DNA from: Victivallales bacterium
GTDB taxonomy: Bacteria; Verrucomicrobiota; Lentisphaeria; Oligosphaerales; Oligosphaeraceae
Direction: 5' to 3'
NCBI GenBank assembly: GCA_017617415.1
Contig: JAFZWH010000129.1
Span: forward strand, 1 to 44,431
DNA length: 44,431 nt
Part shown: piece by piece, positions 8,432 to 15,096 of the stretch
Layout of the letters: each line of letters starts with the position of its first letter
Numbering within the stretch: position 1 is the stretch's first letter
The notes under the pieces: model-generated
What the model saw: only the letters and a program-made list of their open reading frames with translations
Database searches by the model: none
Told to the model about the DNA's origin: nothing
Made by a program: the position numbers and the translations under genes

Positions 8432-8470
8432 GCTATGGGGGTGCGGGGGCGCAGCCCCCGTAGAATTGTA
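8432..8470. repeat. Dispersed GC-rich repeat, copy 1
   Basis: Read on the minus strand it contains CTACAATTCTACGGG, then GCTGCGCCCCCGCACCCC. A closely matching copy lies at 18806-18840 inside an inverted-repeat element. CGGGGGC-GCA-GCCCCCG forms a 7-bp hairpin that would sit in the messenger just before the FGGY kinase start. Confidence 0.7.
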
Positions 8471-8475
8471 GGGCG

Positions 8476-9930
8476 TCAGTCGAAGTATGCGTTAAGTCGC
8501 TCGACAGCGATGTCGGCGAGCAGGAAGCCGCCGTCGGAGCCGACGGTGCCGTTGATGATCATTCCACCGTAGCCGGCGTAGCGTTCTGCGGCGGGCGACG
8601 GCAGATAGCCCGCGCCGATGCCACCGGAGAGCTGCACGATGAAGGTCTGGCGGGACTTGGTGCGGGCCTTGATGATCTGCCCGAAGAGCAGATAGAGTTC
8701 CCAGGGGCAGTTGACCATCGCGATGTCGCCGATGCGCAGCGTCTGCATCGGATAGCTGTAGGTGGGATGCTCGTTCTGGCTTTCATAGCGCTCGATGACC
8801 GCCTGCTCGTTCTTGATGAGCACGAAGTGCATCAGCTTGTCGTCGTAGGGACCAGGGCGGCCGGGAATCTTCTCGCGCTCATGGGTGACACGCGCGAAGT
8901 CGTCGAAAGCCTCCTGCTCACCCTGGATGGCCAGCAGCCGCGCCAGTTCCTTCTTCGAGGCGAGATACTGCTGGTAGGAGACGCGCCGCATCGGGAGCGT
9001 GCAGGTGGCGCAGTCGTGACGGAAGACGGGGTCGAAGTCGATCTTGCCTTCGGTCTGCGGGAAGGCCTCCTTCACGGCCTTTAGCACGCGGTTGGCGAGC
9101 ACGGGCACGCCGTCCTCATGCCAGAAGTCCGGTTCGGTCTTGTAGGCGCGGGTCAGGTCACGGGGAGACTGGCAGCCGGCTGCGGAGATTTGGCAGAGGG
9201 TGTGGAACTCCGGGCCGAACTCGTCCTTGAGCAATTCGCGGGATGCGCCCATGTAGTCGCTGGAGACAATGTAGGTGGACTCCATCACCTGGCTGGGACA
9301 GGCGATGTTGAGAATCATTCCCGTCGGCTTCTTCGCCGGGTCAAAGGTGAAGAGCATCTCGACGCCGGAGTCCTCGCCGGACTCCATCCCGATGAAATCG
9401 GGTCGGGTGGTATCGCCGTACATCTCGGCGGTGCCATCCGCGAAGACAGGCCGACGGCAGTGGCCGATGCGGGCGTTTCCGAAGGCGCGGGCGACTCCGC
9501 CGGGGGCGCGGTTCGCCCAGGCGGTCTTCACGGCCTCCAGGACGCGCGGAAGCAGGATTTCCAGGAACTCGTCGCCAGTGAGGGTGCCCTCCGGGGGCGT
9601 CTCCCAGCCGTCGTTGATGCGCTTCACGGTCTTGAAGGCCCCTGGGGCGCTATGGGTGTGAATACAGTTGCAGAAGACGCTCTCCTCGCGGATTTCCGGA
9701 ATGGCGGAATGCACCATCGGACGCAGCAATTCCTGCGTATGGCCAATGGAGGTCAGGTCCAACGAGACCATCACGGCCTGCTGGTCGCCCTTCTGAAGCA
9801 CCAGCACGGTGGCCTTCAATCGCGAGTGGGTGCCCGTGGCAATACGCTGATAGTATTGTCCATAGAGTGGGATGATGCGACCATCCGGCGTGATGTCCGC
9901 CTCGGCCCAGCCGATAAGAAACTTATCCAT
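8476..9930 (-). CDS. Neutral/alkaline ceramidase-like protein
   Basis: A 484-residue protein starting IGWAEADITP, the typical opening of the neutral/alkaline non-lysosomal ceramidase N-terminal domain (PF04734). Further family marks are MVSLDLTSIG, CIHTHSAPGA (metal-binding His region), and QISAAGCQSPRD at the position of the active-site loop. Family members in carbohydrate clusters of Lentisphaerae and Planctomycetes are numerous and lack a known substrate. No signal peptide is visible, which argues against lipid hydrolysis outside the cell. It lies between the DeoR regulator and the kinase in the same direction. Two GAGGTTA and two GGTCTCA heptamers fill the spacer in front of it. A true ceramidase reaction is unlikely. 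Confidence 0.7.
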   Translation of the reverse strand: MDKFLIGWAEADITPDGRIIPLYGQYYQRIATGTHSRLKATVLVLQKGDQQAVMVSLDLTSIGHTQELLRPMVHSAIPEIREESVFCNCIHTHSAPGAFKTVKRINDGWETPPEGTLTGDEFLEILLPRVLEAVKTAWANRAPGGVARAFGNARIGHCRRPVFADGTAEMYGDTTRPDFIGMESGEDSGVEMLFTFDPAKKPTGMILNIACPSQVMESTYIVSSDYMGASRELLKDEFGPEFHTLCQISAAGCQSPRDLTRAYKTEPDFWHEDGVPVLANRVLKAVKEAFPQTEGKIDFDPVFRHDCATCTLPMRRVSYQQYLASKKELARLLAIQGEQEAFDDFARVTHEREKIPGRPGPYDDKLMHFVLIKNEQAVIERYESQNEHPTYSYPMQTLRIGDIAMVNCPWELYLLFGQIIKARTKSRQTFIVQLSGGIGAGYLPSPAAERYAGYGGMIINGTVGSDGGFLLADIAVERLNAYFD

Positions 9931-9933
9931 GAA

Positions 9934-9988
9934 GAGGTTAGAGGTTAAAAAAGTTTAAAGTAAAAGTTCTGGTCTCAGGTCTCAGGTC
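9934..9988. repeat. Two short heptamer tandem repeats
   Basis: GAGGTTA occurs twice in tandem at 9934-9947, and GGTCTCA twice plus GGTC at 9971-9988. The first heptamer recurs in reverse orientation at 21214-21234; the second resembles the CTCAGG repeats near 2081 and 3582. They fill the gap between the DeoR and ceramidase-like genes. Confidence 0.6.
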
Positions 9989-9991
9989 ATG

Positions 9992-10780
9992 TTACTCTTC
10001 GCAACTGGTGCGGATGACTTCCAGCCCCTGTTTCTTCAGTTGGGTGGCCAAGGAAGGAGCAAGTTGGCTGTCGGTGACCAGCAGATCGATGTCGCTGAAA
10101 TCGGCGAACTTGACGAAGGCCCTCAAGGCGAATTTCTCGCTTGTGGTGACCACGGCGACATGTTCGGCGATTTTCACCGACTCGTGCTCCAGATTGGAGA
10201 CGGAGAGGTCGGAGGTGAAGAAACCCCGCTCGGGATCAGCGGCATCACAGCCGGTGACCAGCCATTCAACATGGTATTCGCGGAGGTTCTTCTCCGCAAC
10301 AGGCCCCATCAGGTCCATCTGGTCGGTGCGCAGTTCGCCCCCTAACAGAATGACCTTGCATTGCCCCGTGGCATCATTGCGATTGTTTCCGCAGAAGAGC
10401 GTCGAGGCAATGGCCAGCGAATTGGTGACGACGGTCACGGGGAAGGTACAGTGCGAGGCCATATAGCGCGCGAAGGCCAGCGTCGTGCGGCCGCCGCTTA
10501 AGAAGAGCGTCTCCACAGGAATGATGCGATGGTAGAGCGCCTCCGCGATGTCGGCACGCACTACGGCGGTGGCCTCCGTCTCGGCATCCTCTGAAGACTT
10601 CTGCAATTTGTCGTAGAGCATCGCCTGTCCACGGGAGATGATGACGCCCTCATGGTCGGAGAGCGTCTTCAAGTCTCGTCGCACCGTCATCTCGGTAACC
10701 CCGAAACGACTGGCCAGCGACCTGATGCTCTGGTCGCTGGTGTGCAACAACGCGAGAATTTGCCTTTGGCGGGAATTCAT
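9992..10780 (-). CDS. DeoR-family transcriptional regulator
   Basis: A 262-residue protein with the N-terminal DeoR helix-turn-helix (residues about 1-57; SIRSLASRFGVTEMTVRRDL) and a C-terminal DeoRC sensor domain (LFLSGGRTTLAFARYM, VTNSLAIAS, LLGGELR, GCDAADPERGFFTSDL). Such regulators bind a phosphorylated sugar and usually repress the operon they belong to. Its start is 3 bases past the YjbQ stop, so it is co-transcribed with that gene. A candidate operator with a TGTTA-N5-TAACA inverted repeat lies at 12197-12211, upstream of the first gene of this set. The likely effector is the sugar phosphate made by the FGGY kinase; this is inferred from position. Confidence 0.9.
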   Translation of the reverse strand: MNSRQRQILALLHTSDQSIRSLASRFGVTEMTVRRDLKTLSDHEGVIISRGQAMLYDKLQKSSEDAETEATAVVRADIAEALYHRIIPVETLFLSGGRTTLAFARYMASHCTFPVTVVTNSLAIASTLFCGNNRNDATGQCKVILLGGELRTDQMDLMGPVAEKNLREYHVEWLVTGCDAADPERGFFTSDLSVSNLEHESVKIAEHVAVVTTSEKFALRAFVKFADFSDIDLLVTDSQLAPSLATQLKKQGLEVIRTSCEE

Positions 10781-10783
10781 TGA

Positions 10784-11407
10784 TTAGCGCTTCTGCTGGA
10801 GGGTGAAATGGACATCGTCCGCCTTCTCCTCAGGCGTGTATTTGCGCAGGGTGTTGATGGTCTCGCCATTGTTCCACTTGCGGTCCTCCTCCAAGGGGCC
10901 GGTGGTGCCCATCACGGTGACGTTGAGCTGGCGATGGCGGGCACGGACATGGTCCCAGTCCACGAAATAGACGTGGGCGAACTCGCCGCCGTCCAGCACG
11001 CCGTCCTTGATGGTCATGGTCTCGCTGCGTCCGAAGAAGACGGAGCGCAGATGACCGTCGGTGTTCATGCTGGTGAAGTCGCCGGGCTCATTGACGCTGC
11101 GGCCGTATTGGGTGTGGATGGGGCCGGGATGGCGGTATTGGTGCTCCTCGGCAAAGTCGGGGATCATCTTGCGCATGATGTCCAGCAGGTCATGCTGGAG
11201 GAACTCGATATCGAAGGAGTCGATGTCGTGGGAACACTCCTGAATCATCACGGAACAGGTGGTGTGGTGCGAGGCGATGCAGACGGTGCCGTTCAGGATG
11301 CCGGAGGCCTTCACGATCTCGTTGACCTCCTTGGTGACGTCGTGGAAGGTCGGAATCCAGCCACGGGACTGAAGTTCGAGTTCTTTTTGGTAAACTTTGA
11401 ATTCCAT
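10784..11407 (-). CDS. YjbQ/UPF0047 family protein
   Basis: A 207-residue protein with the YjbQ signature HHTTCSVMIQE (from residue 47), a following acidic helix, and the conserved HLRSVFFGRSETMTIKDGVL ... GGEFAHVYFVDWD strands. It is clearly longer than typical YjbQ proteins of about 135-140 residues, with an insert near residues 75-110 and a C-terminal tail of about 40 residues. Some members have been reported to have weak thiamine-phosphate synthase activity; the physiological role is unsettled. It sits between the TIM-like isomerase and DeoR genes in an apparent sugar-catabolic operon, suggesting a step on a sugar or sugar phosphate. That suggestion is inference from context only. Confidence 0.8.
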   Translation of the reverse strand: MEFKVYQKELELQSRGWIPTFHDVTKEVNEIVKASGILNGTVCIASHHTTCSVMIQECSHDIDSFDIEFLQHDLLDIMRKMIPDFAEEHQYRHPGPIHTQYGRSVNEPGDFTSMNTDGHLRSVFFGRSETMTIKDGVLDGGEFAHVYFVDWDHVRARHRQLNVTVMGTTGPLEEDRKWNNGETINTLRKYTPEEKADDVHFTLQQKR

Positions 11408-11451
11408 TTGATTTTCTCCTAATGGTTGGGTGGAATCAACTGAGTAAAAAA

Positions 11452-12156
11452 CTACTTCCGGCTCCGGTCATCCCAGGCACGGCGCACGGCGGAGATCATC
11501 TCGTCCACCATCGCGGCACGGTCGGGGGCCTTGGCGACGCCGGACGATGAGCCGGTGGCGTCCGCTCCGGCGAAGATGGTGTCATAGACATCCTGGCCAT
11601 TTGCGATGCCGGCCGCCGTCAGCACCAGCACCTCGGGCGCCACTTCGTGGACCGCATTCGTGGCGGCGGCGACATACTCAGGACCAACGCACACGCCCGA
11701 GGCGATCAACTCCGAGGGCTCCGCGACAATGATGTCCGGCTTCAGCCCCGCAATCCGGCGGGCCTCCGCCAACGAGGAGGCGCAGACGATGGTGGTCAGC
11801 CCGACCTCCTCCGCGCGCTTCAGGGTCTCCTGAAGCACCTCGAAGGAAAGCGGCTTCTCGCAGTGGTTGAGCATCACACCCTCTGCGCCCACCGCCACCA
11901 GCGACTCCGGCAGGATGTCCGCCAAACCACGACCGGGCCGCAAGGAATCCATGTGCGGGGCGAAGACGTGAATGCGCTTCGTGGCCGCCTTGACACGGAA
12001 AATCTCCACTACCGGAGTAGTGAAGATGATGTCCACGCCATATTTTTCGGAGGCGGCGTCGGCCGCTAATGCCAGGTCAATGACATCCTGCCCATACAAA
12101 TAGGATTTGGGACCAATCTCGAAGAAAGGCGCTTTGATGGTATTTCGAGGATTCAT
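11452..12156 (-). CDS. Archaeal-type triose-phosphate isomerase-like protein
   Basis: A 234-residue TIM-barrel protein. The likely catalytic residues are all present: K17 (GPKSYLYG), H98 (NHCEKPLS) and E146 (AEPSELI), with phosphate-binding loops TAAGIANGQDV and GADATGSSSGVAKA. Size and the AEPSEL motif fit the short archaeal-type TPI group, not the usual bacterial enzyme with AYEPVWAIGTG. It should interconvert a short ketose phosphate and aldose phosphate, such as DHAP/GAP or a tetrulose phosphate as in the TPI-like enzymes of erythritol catabolism. It is the first gene of the minus-strand set, so it is closest to the regulated promoter region. A housekeeping TPI role is less likely in this setting. 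Confidence 0.8.
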   Translation of the reverse strand: MNPRNTIKAPFFEIGPKSYLYGQDVIDLALAADAASEKYGVDIIFTTPVVEIFRVKAATKRIHVFAPHMDSLRPGRGLADILPESLVAVGAEGVMLNHCEKPLSFEVLQETLKRAEEVGLTTIVCASSLAEARRIAGLKPDIIVAEPSELIASGVCVGPEYVAAATNAVHEVAPEVLVLTAAGIANGQDVYDTIFAGADATGSSSGVAKAPDRAAMVDEMISAVRRAWDDRSRK

Positions 12157-12196
12157 AGATATTCTGGCTGAATGAAAAAGAAAGGAAAGACGATTT

Positions 12197-12211
12197 TGTT
12201 ATAATTTAACA
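12197..12211. promoter_or_regulatory. TGTTA-N5-TAACA inverted repeat, candidate DeoR operator
   Basis: A perfect 5-bp inverted repeat with a 5-base centre lies 41 bases upstream of the TIM-like gene in an AT-rich divergent spacer (12157-12300). A TATAAT for the minus strand can be read at 12242-12247. Assignment to the DeoR protein is inferred from neighbourhood. Confidence 0.35.
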
Positions 12212-12300
12212 TAAAAAAATTATTTTTCCACAAATTTTCGTATTATATGCTTTGGTTTTTATAACATTTGTGAGGAATATTGCTATATTTATCGGAAATC

Positions 12301-12594
12301 GCCCAAAGACACCGCGGGCCGGAAAAAACCTGTGCCTGGTGCCTACGTGCGACAGAAGCAAGGCAAGGTTGCCACGAGGACGATTTTAATCCGCCGGTTA
12401 ACGGCGGCGTTTATGCACGTACGCGCATACGCGACCAATTATAGGGAGGCATGCCCCCACCCCCTACGAAAGTAATGTAATGCGGTTTTCGTCCAGTTGC
12501 AAGTCCGATGGCGGAAAAGGAAACGGAATCTTAGTTTTCCTATGATTTTTGTCTTGGAACGGTAGTTTCCCGGACAGCAGTGGCCCAAAGACAC
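12301..12594. mobile_element. MITE-like element copy A with target duplication
   Basis: The element spans about 12310-12582. GCCCAAAGACAC is found exactly on both sides (12301-12312 and 12583-12594), a 9- to 12-bp target duplication. The ends are imperfect inverted repeats: CACCGCGGGCCGG on the left and, read inverted, CACTGCTGTCCGG on the right. The interior matches copy B (14660-14929) over its whole length, apart from a hairpin segment near 12391-12407 that has changed sequence but still pairs. It carries no transposase. It lies between the AT-rich promoter region and the SIS gene, so it was inserted into that gene's 5' leader or promoter. Confidence 0.85.
12518..12550 (+). terminator. Terminator-like hairpin inside MITE copy A
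   Basis: AGGAAAC (12518-12524) can pair with GTTTTCCT (12534-12541), followed by ATGATTTTT. The same stem and T-run are kept in copy B (14864-14896). In copy A it lies about 70 bases before the SIS start codon, where it could reduce read-through transcription. Confidence 0.4.
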
Positions 12595-12620
12595 GTCTTT
12601 CACAACCAGATGGTTCTTCT

Positions 12621-13220
12621 ATGATTACCCCGCAAGCCCTCCAAGCCGCACGTGACGCCTACCAGATTGAGGCGACGTGCATCCGCGAGATGCTCGAATA
12701 CTTTGACGACGCATCTTTCTCCCGCGCCGTGGAACTGCTGGCGGCCGCGCCCCGCATTGGCGCGACGGGGTGCGGGCACTCCGGCATCCTCTGCCAACAC
12801 TTCGCCCACCTGATGTGCTGCATCGAACGCCCCGCGCGGTTCATCTCGCCAGCGGAGGCCATCCATGGCGCGACGGGCTTTCTCCAGCCTGGGGACGTGA
12901 TGGTGATGGCCTCGCGTGGCGGCAAGACCAAGGAGCTTTTCCCGATCGCGGACATCTGCCGCCAGCGTAATGTGCCCATCATCACCATCACGGAGAACCT
13001 GGAGTCGCCTTTGGCGAAGGCTTCAGCGGTGGTGCTGAAACAGCATGTCAACCGCGAAACCGACAAATGGAACGCGCAGGGTACCACCAGCAGCACCTCG
13101 CTGGCGGTGATTTTCCACGCGCTTCAGGCCGCGCTTATCGAGGTCACCGGCTTCCAGGCGGGACAGTTCGCTGTCATCCACCCCGGTGGCGCCGTGGGCG
13201 AACGGTTGAACGCAAAATGA
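12621..13220 (+). CDS. KpsF/GutQ-like SIS-domain sugar-phosphate isomerase, no CBS domains
   Basis: A 199-residue protein consisting of one SIS domain: IGATGCGHSG (about 46-55), VMASRGGKTKELFPIA, and the C-terminal FAVIHPGGAVGERL typical of D-arabinose-5-phosphate isomerases. Full KdsD/KpsF proteins are about 320-330 residues with two CBS domains; these are missing here, and the stop follows directly after the SIS domain. It is therefore a short catabolic-type aldo-keto isomerase, not a clear Kdo biosynthesis enzyme. The ATG at 12621 was chosen over a TTG at 12549 because the latter lies inside the MITE. The MFS gene starts 28 bases after its stop. The substrate is probably a pentose or hexose phosphate. 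Confidence 0.8.
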   Translation: MITPQALQAARDAYQIEATCIREMLEYFDDASFSRAVELLAAAPRIGATGCGHSGILCQHFAHLMCCIERPARFISPAEAIHGATGFLQPGDVMVMASRGGKTKELFPIADICRQRNVPIITITENLESPLAKASAVVLKQHVNRETDKWNAQGTTSSTSLAVIFHALQAALIEVTGFQAGQFAVIHPGGAVGERLNAK

Positions 13221-13248
13221 ACCGCGCGGGCACAGAACCTGATTTATA

Positions 13249-14562
13249 ATGCCTTCCAATACATTCACCAAGCCATCCGTGCGCACGGCGCTGGCGCTCT
13301 TCATCCCGCTGCTGCTCATTTACTGCATCAGCTATTTCCAGCGCACGGGCATCCCCGGAACCATCTTCACTCAACTCCAGACCGATGCCAAGCTGGATGC
13401 GGTGCAGATCTCCATCATCAGCTCCGCCTACATCTGGGTCTATGCCCTCTCGCAGGTCTTCATTGGACTGCTGGTGGACAAGTATGGCGGAGTCCGCGTC
13501 ATCCTCGTCGGCGGGGTACTCCTTATCGCGGGAAGCGTGATTTTCCCCTGCGCCGACACGCCGTCCATGATGTATCTGGGACGGGTGCTGACCGGACTTG
13601 GCTCGGGGACGGTTTTCCTGAGCATCTTAAAGGTACTTGACCTCTGGTTCGACCGCAGACACTATTCCACGGCACTGGGGATTCTCTATTTCTCCGCCTA
13701 CTCCGGGGGCATTCTCGGCACCATGCCCTTCGCCTGGTGCTGCGACCACTTCGCCTGGCGCAACGTCCTGCTGGTCATCGCGGCGGTCACCCTCGTGGCA
13801 TATGTCGGCGTGGTGATCTTCGCCGGCCGCCATAAACTACCGCCCCCCGCAAAGGCCCCGCTCTCGTTGCGGCCGCTGCTGAAACTCGTTCGGAATCGCA
13901 ACACCTGGAAGGTTTCCTTCGCCAGCAACATGGTCTTCGCCAACTACTTCGTCCTGCAGACCGTCTTCGGAATGAAATTCCTGCAGGACTTCTGCGGACT
14001 CTCCGCCACGGTAGCCGCAGGGATCATTCTTGCCATGACGGTGGCCAGCACCATCTGCGCATCATGCCTCGGCCTGGTCTGCCGACTCTTCGACAACCGG
14101 CGGCGTCCCCCGCTCATCGTCACCGCCGGACTCAACCTCTTTGTGGTATTGTTCCTGATGGCCGCCATCGCCCTGCATGTTTCGGCGTGGGGATTCGCCA
14201 TCGGATATGTCGTGTGCGCCTTCTCGTCATGCTTCAACGGCAACGGCGTGATGATGATCCAGGAACTCAATTCCCGTGACATGGCGGCGCTGGCCCCCGC
14301 CTTCACCAATATGGTCGCCTATCTGCTGGTGACGCTGCTGACCATCCCCCTTGGCGTCTGCCTGGAGTCCTTCCCGCACTATATCGGCCCCAGCGGAGGC
14401 GAGGTCTATGCACCGGCGGCCTATCTGACCGTCTTCGGCATCATGGCCTGCCTGGCGGGACTCAGCCTGGTCGTCGCGTGGATGCTTCCGGAAACCCACG
14501 GCAAATATCTTGAAGGGACGCCGGACATTGACGCCCCCGCCGACCAGGGAAATCGCGGTTGA
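13249..14562 (+). CDS. MFS transporter, probable sugar or sugar-acid importer
   Basis: A 437-residue integral membrane protein with about 12 hydrophobic segments. The loop after helix 2 carries GLLVDKYGGVRV, the MFS motif A, and helix 4 has LGRVLTGLGSGTVFLSILKVLDLWF. The cytosolic centre between helices 6 and 7 is short (RHKLPPPAKAPLSLRPLLKLVRNRN). The general look is of the anion:cation symporter/GlpT-like MFS groups. It is co-oriented with the SIS gene and precedes the GH29 gene, so uptake of the glycoside or sugar used by this locus is likely. The exact substrate is not readable. Confidence 0.85.
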   Translation: MPSNTFTKPSVRTALALFIPLLLIYCISYFQRTGIPGTIFTQLQTDAKLDAVQISIISSAYIWVYALSQVFIGLLVDKYGGVRVILVGGVLLIAGSVIFPCADTPSMMYLGRVLTGLGSGTVFLSILKVLDLWFDRRHYSTALGILYFSAYSGGILGTMPFAWCCDHFAWRNVLLVIAAVTLVAYVGVVIFAGRHKLPPPAKAPLSLRPLLKLVRNRNTWKVSFASNMVFANYFVLQTVFGMKFLQDFCGLSATVAAGIILAMTVASTICASCLGLVCRLFDNRRRPPLIVTAGLNLFVVLFLMAAIALHVSAWGFAIGYVVCAFSSCFNGNGVMMIQELNSRDMAALAPAFTNMVAYLLVTLLTIPLGVCLESFPHYIGPSGGEVYAPAAYLTVFGIMACLAGLSLVVAWMLPETHGKYLEGTPDIDAPADQGNRG

Positions 14563-14650
14563 ACGACGAGCGGAGAAATATCCTGCACGCCACGATGCCA
14601 TGCCAGGAAGAGGTCAAAAGTCTGCAAGGCTGCAAACGCAGGCACTTTAA

Positions 14651-14938
14651 ACCTCAATTCACTGCTATCCGGTAAAAACTTCGCCTTTCGCCTACGCGCG
14701 ACAGAATCAAGGCAAGGTTGCCACGAGGAAGACTATAACCAGCCCGCCTCGGGGGCGTTTTTTCCATGAACGCGCATGCGCGGCCAGATAGGGAGGTATG
14801 CCCCCACCCCCTACGGAAGTAATGTAATGCGTTTTCGTCCAGTTGCAAGTCCAATGGCAGGAAAGGAAACGGAATCTTAGTTTTCCTATCATTTTTGCCT
14901 TTGGACAGTAGTTTTACCGGACAACAGTGACATCAATT
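14651..14938. mobile_element. MITE-like element copy B with target duplication
   Basis: The element spans 14660-14929. ACCTCAATT (14651-14659) and ACATCAATT (14930-14938) flank it, an 8/9 match that fits a 9-bp target duplication. Its terminal inverted repeats are nearly perfect: CACTGCTATCCGGTAAAAAC on the left and, read inverted, CACTGTTGTCCGGTAAAAC on the right. The interior matches copy A in the same orientation. It lies between the MFS and GH29 genes. A GC-rich hairpin followed by TTTTTT (14742-14763) could serve as a terminator for the SIS-MFS pair. Confidence 0.9.
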
Positions 14939-15096
14939 CTATTTCAGCAACCAGTTGAAGTGATATTTGCCAGACAAACCATCCGATAATTCCCTATAAA
15001 AACACAGCTGCCTTTTCGCCTTATCCTCCAATCCAAATTTTAAGTGCTATCTTAAGGAAACACTTTCAGCCACAAACACAAAATCGGGCAACCTAA

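Noticed and set aside
8476-9930. True ceramidase acting on sphingolipids
   Set aside because: No signal peptide and placement within a sugar operon; only the fold-level family call is kept.
12621-13220. Kdo biosynthesis arabinose-5-phosphate isomerase
   Set aside because: CBS domains are missing and no Kdo or lipopolysaccharide genes are nearby.
14654-14854. Small minus-strand protein inside MITE copy B
   Set aside because: The matching frame in copy A is broken by a stop codon, so it is not a conserved gene.
12310-14929. A duplicated riboswitch-like leader before two sugar operons
   Set aside because: The paired stems, T-run and position before two plus-strand operons first suggested a cis-acting RNA. 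The terminal inverted repeats and flanking 9-bp duplications fit a mobile element better, and matching extends past the last hairpin to the inverted end.
12301-14938. SIS and MFS genes as cargo of a composite transposon
   Set aside because: The two element copies have different flanking duplications and are in direct orientation, so each inserted on its own.
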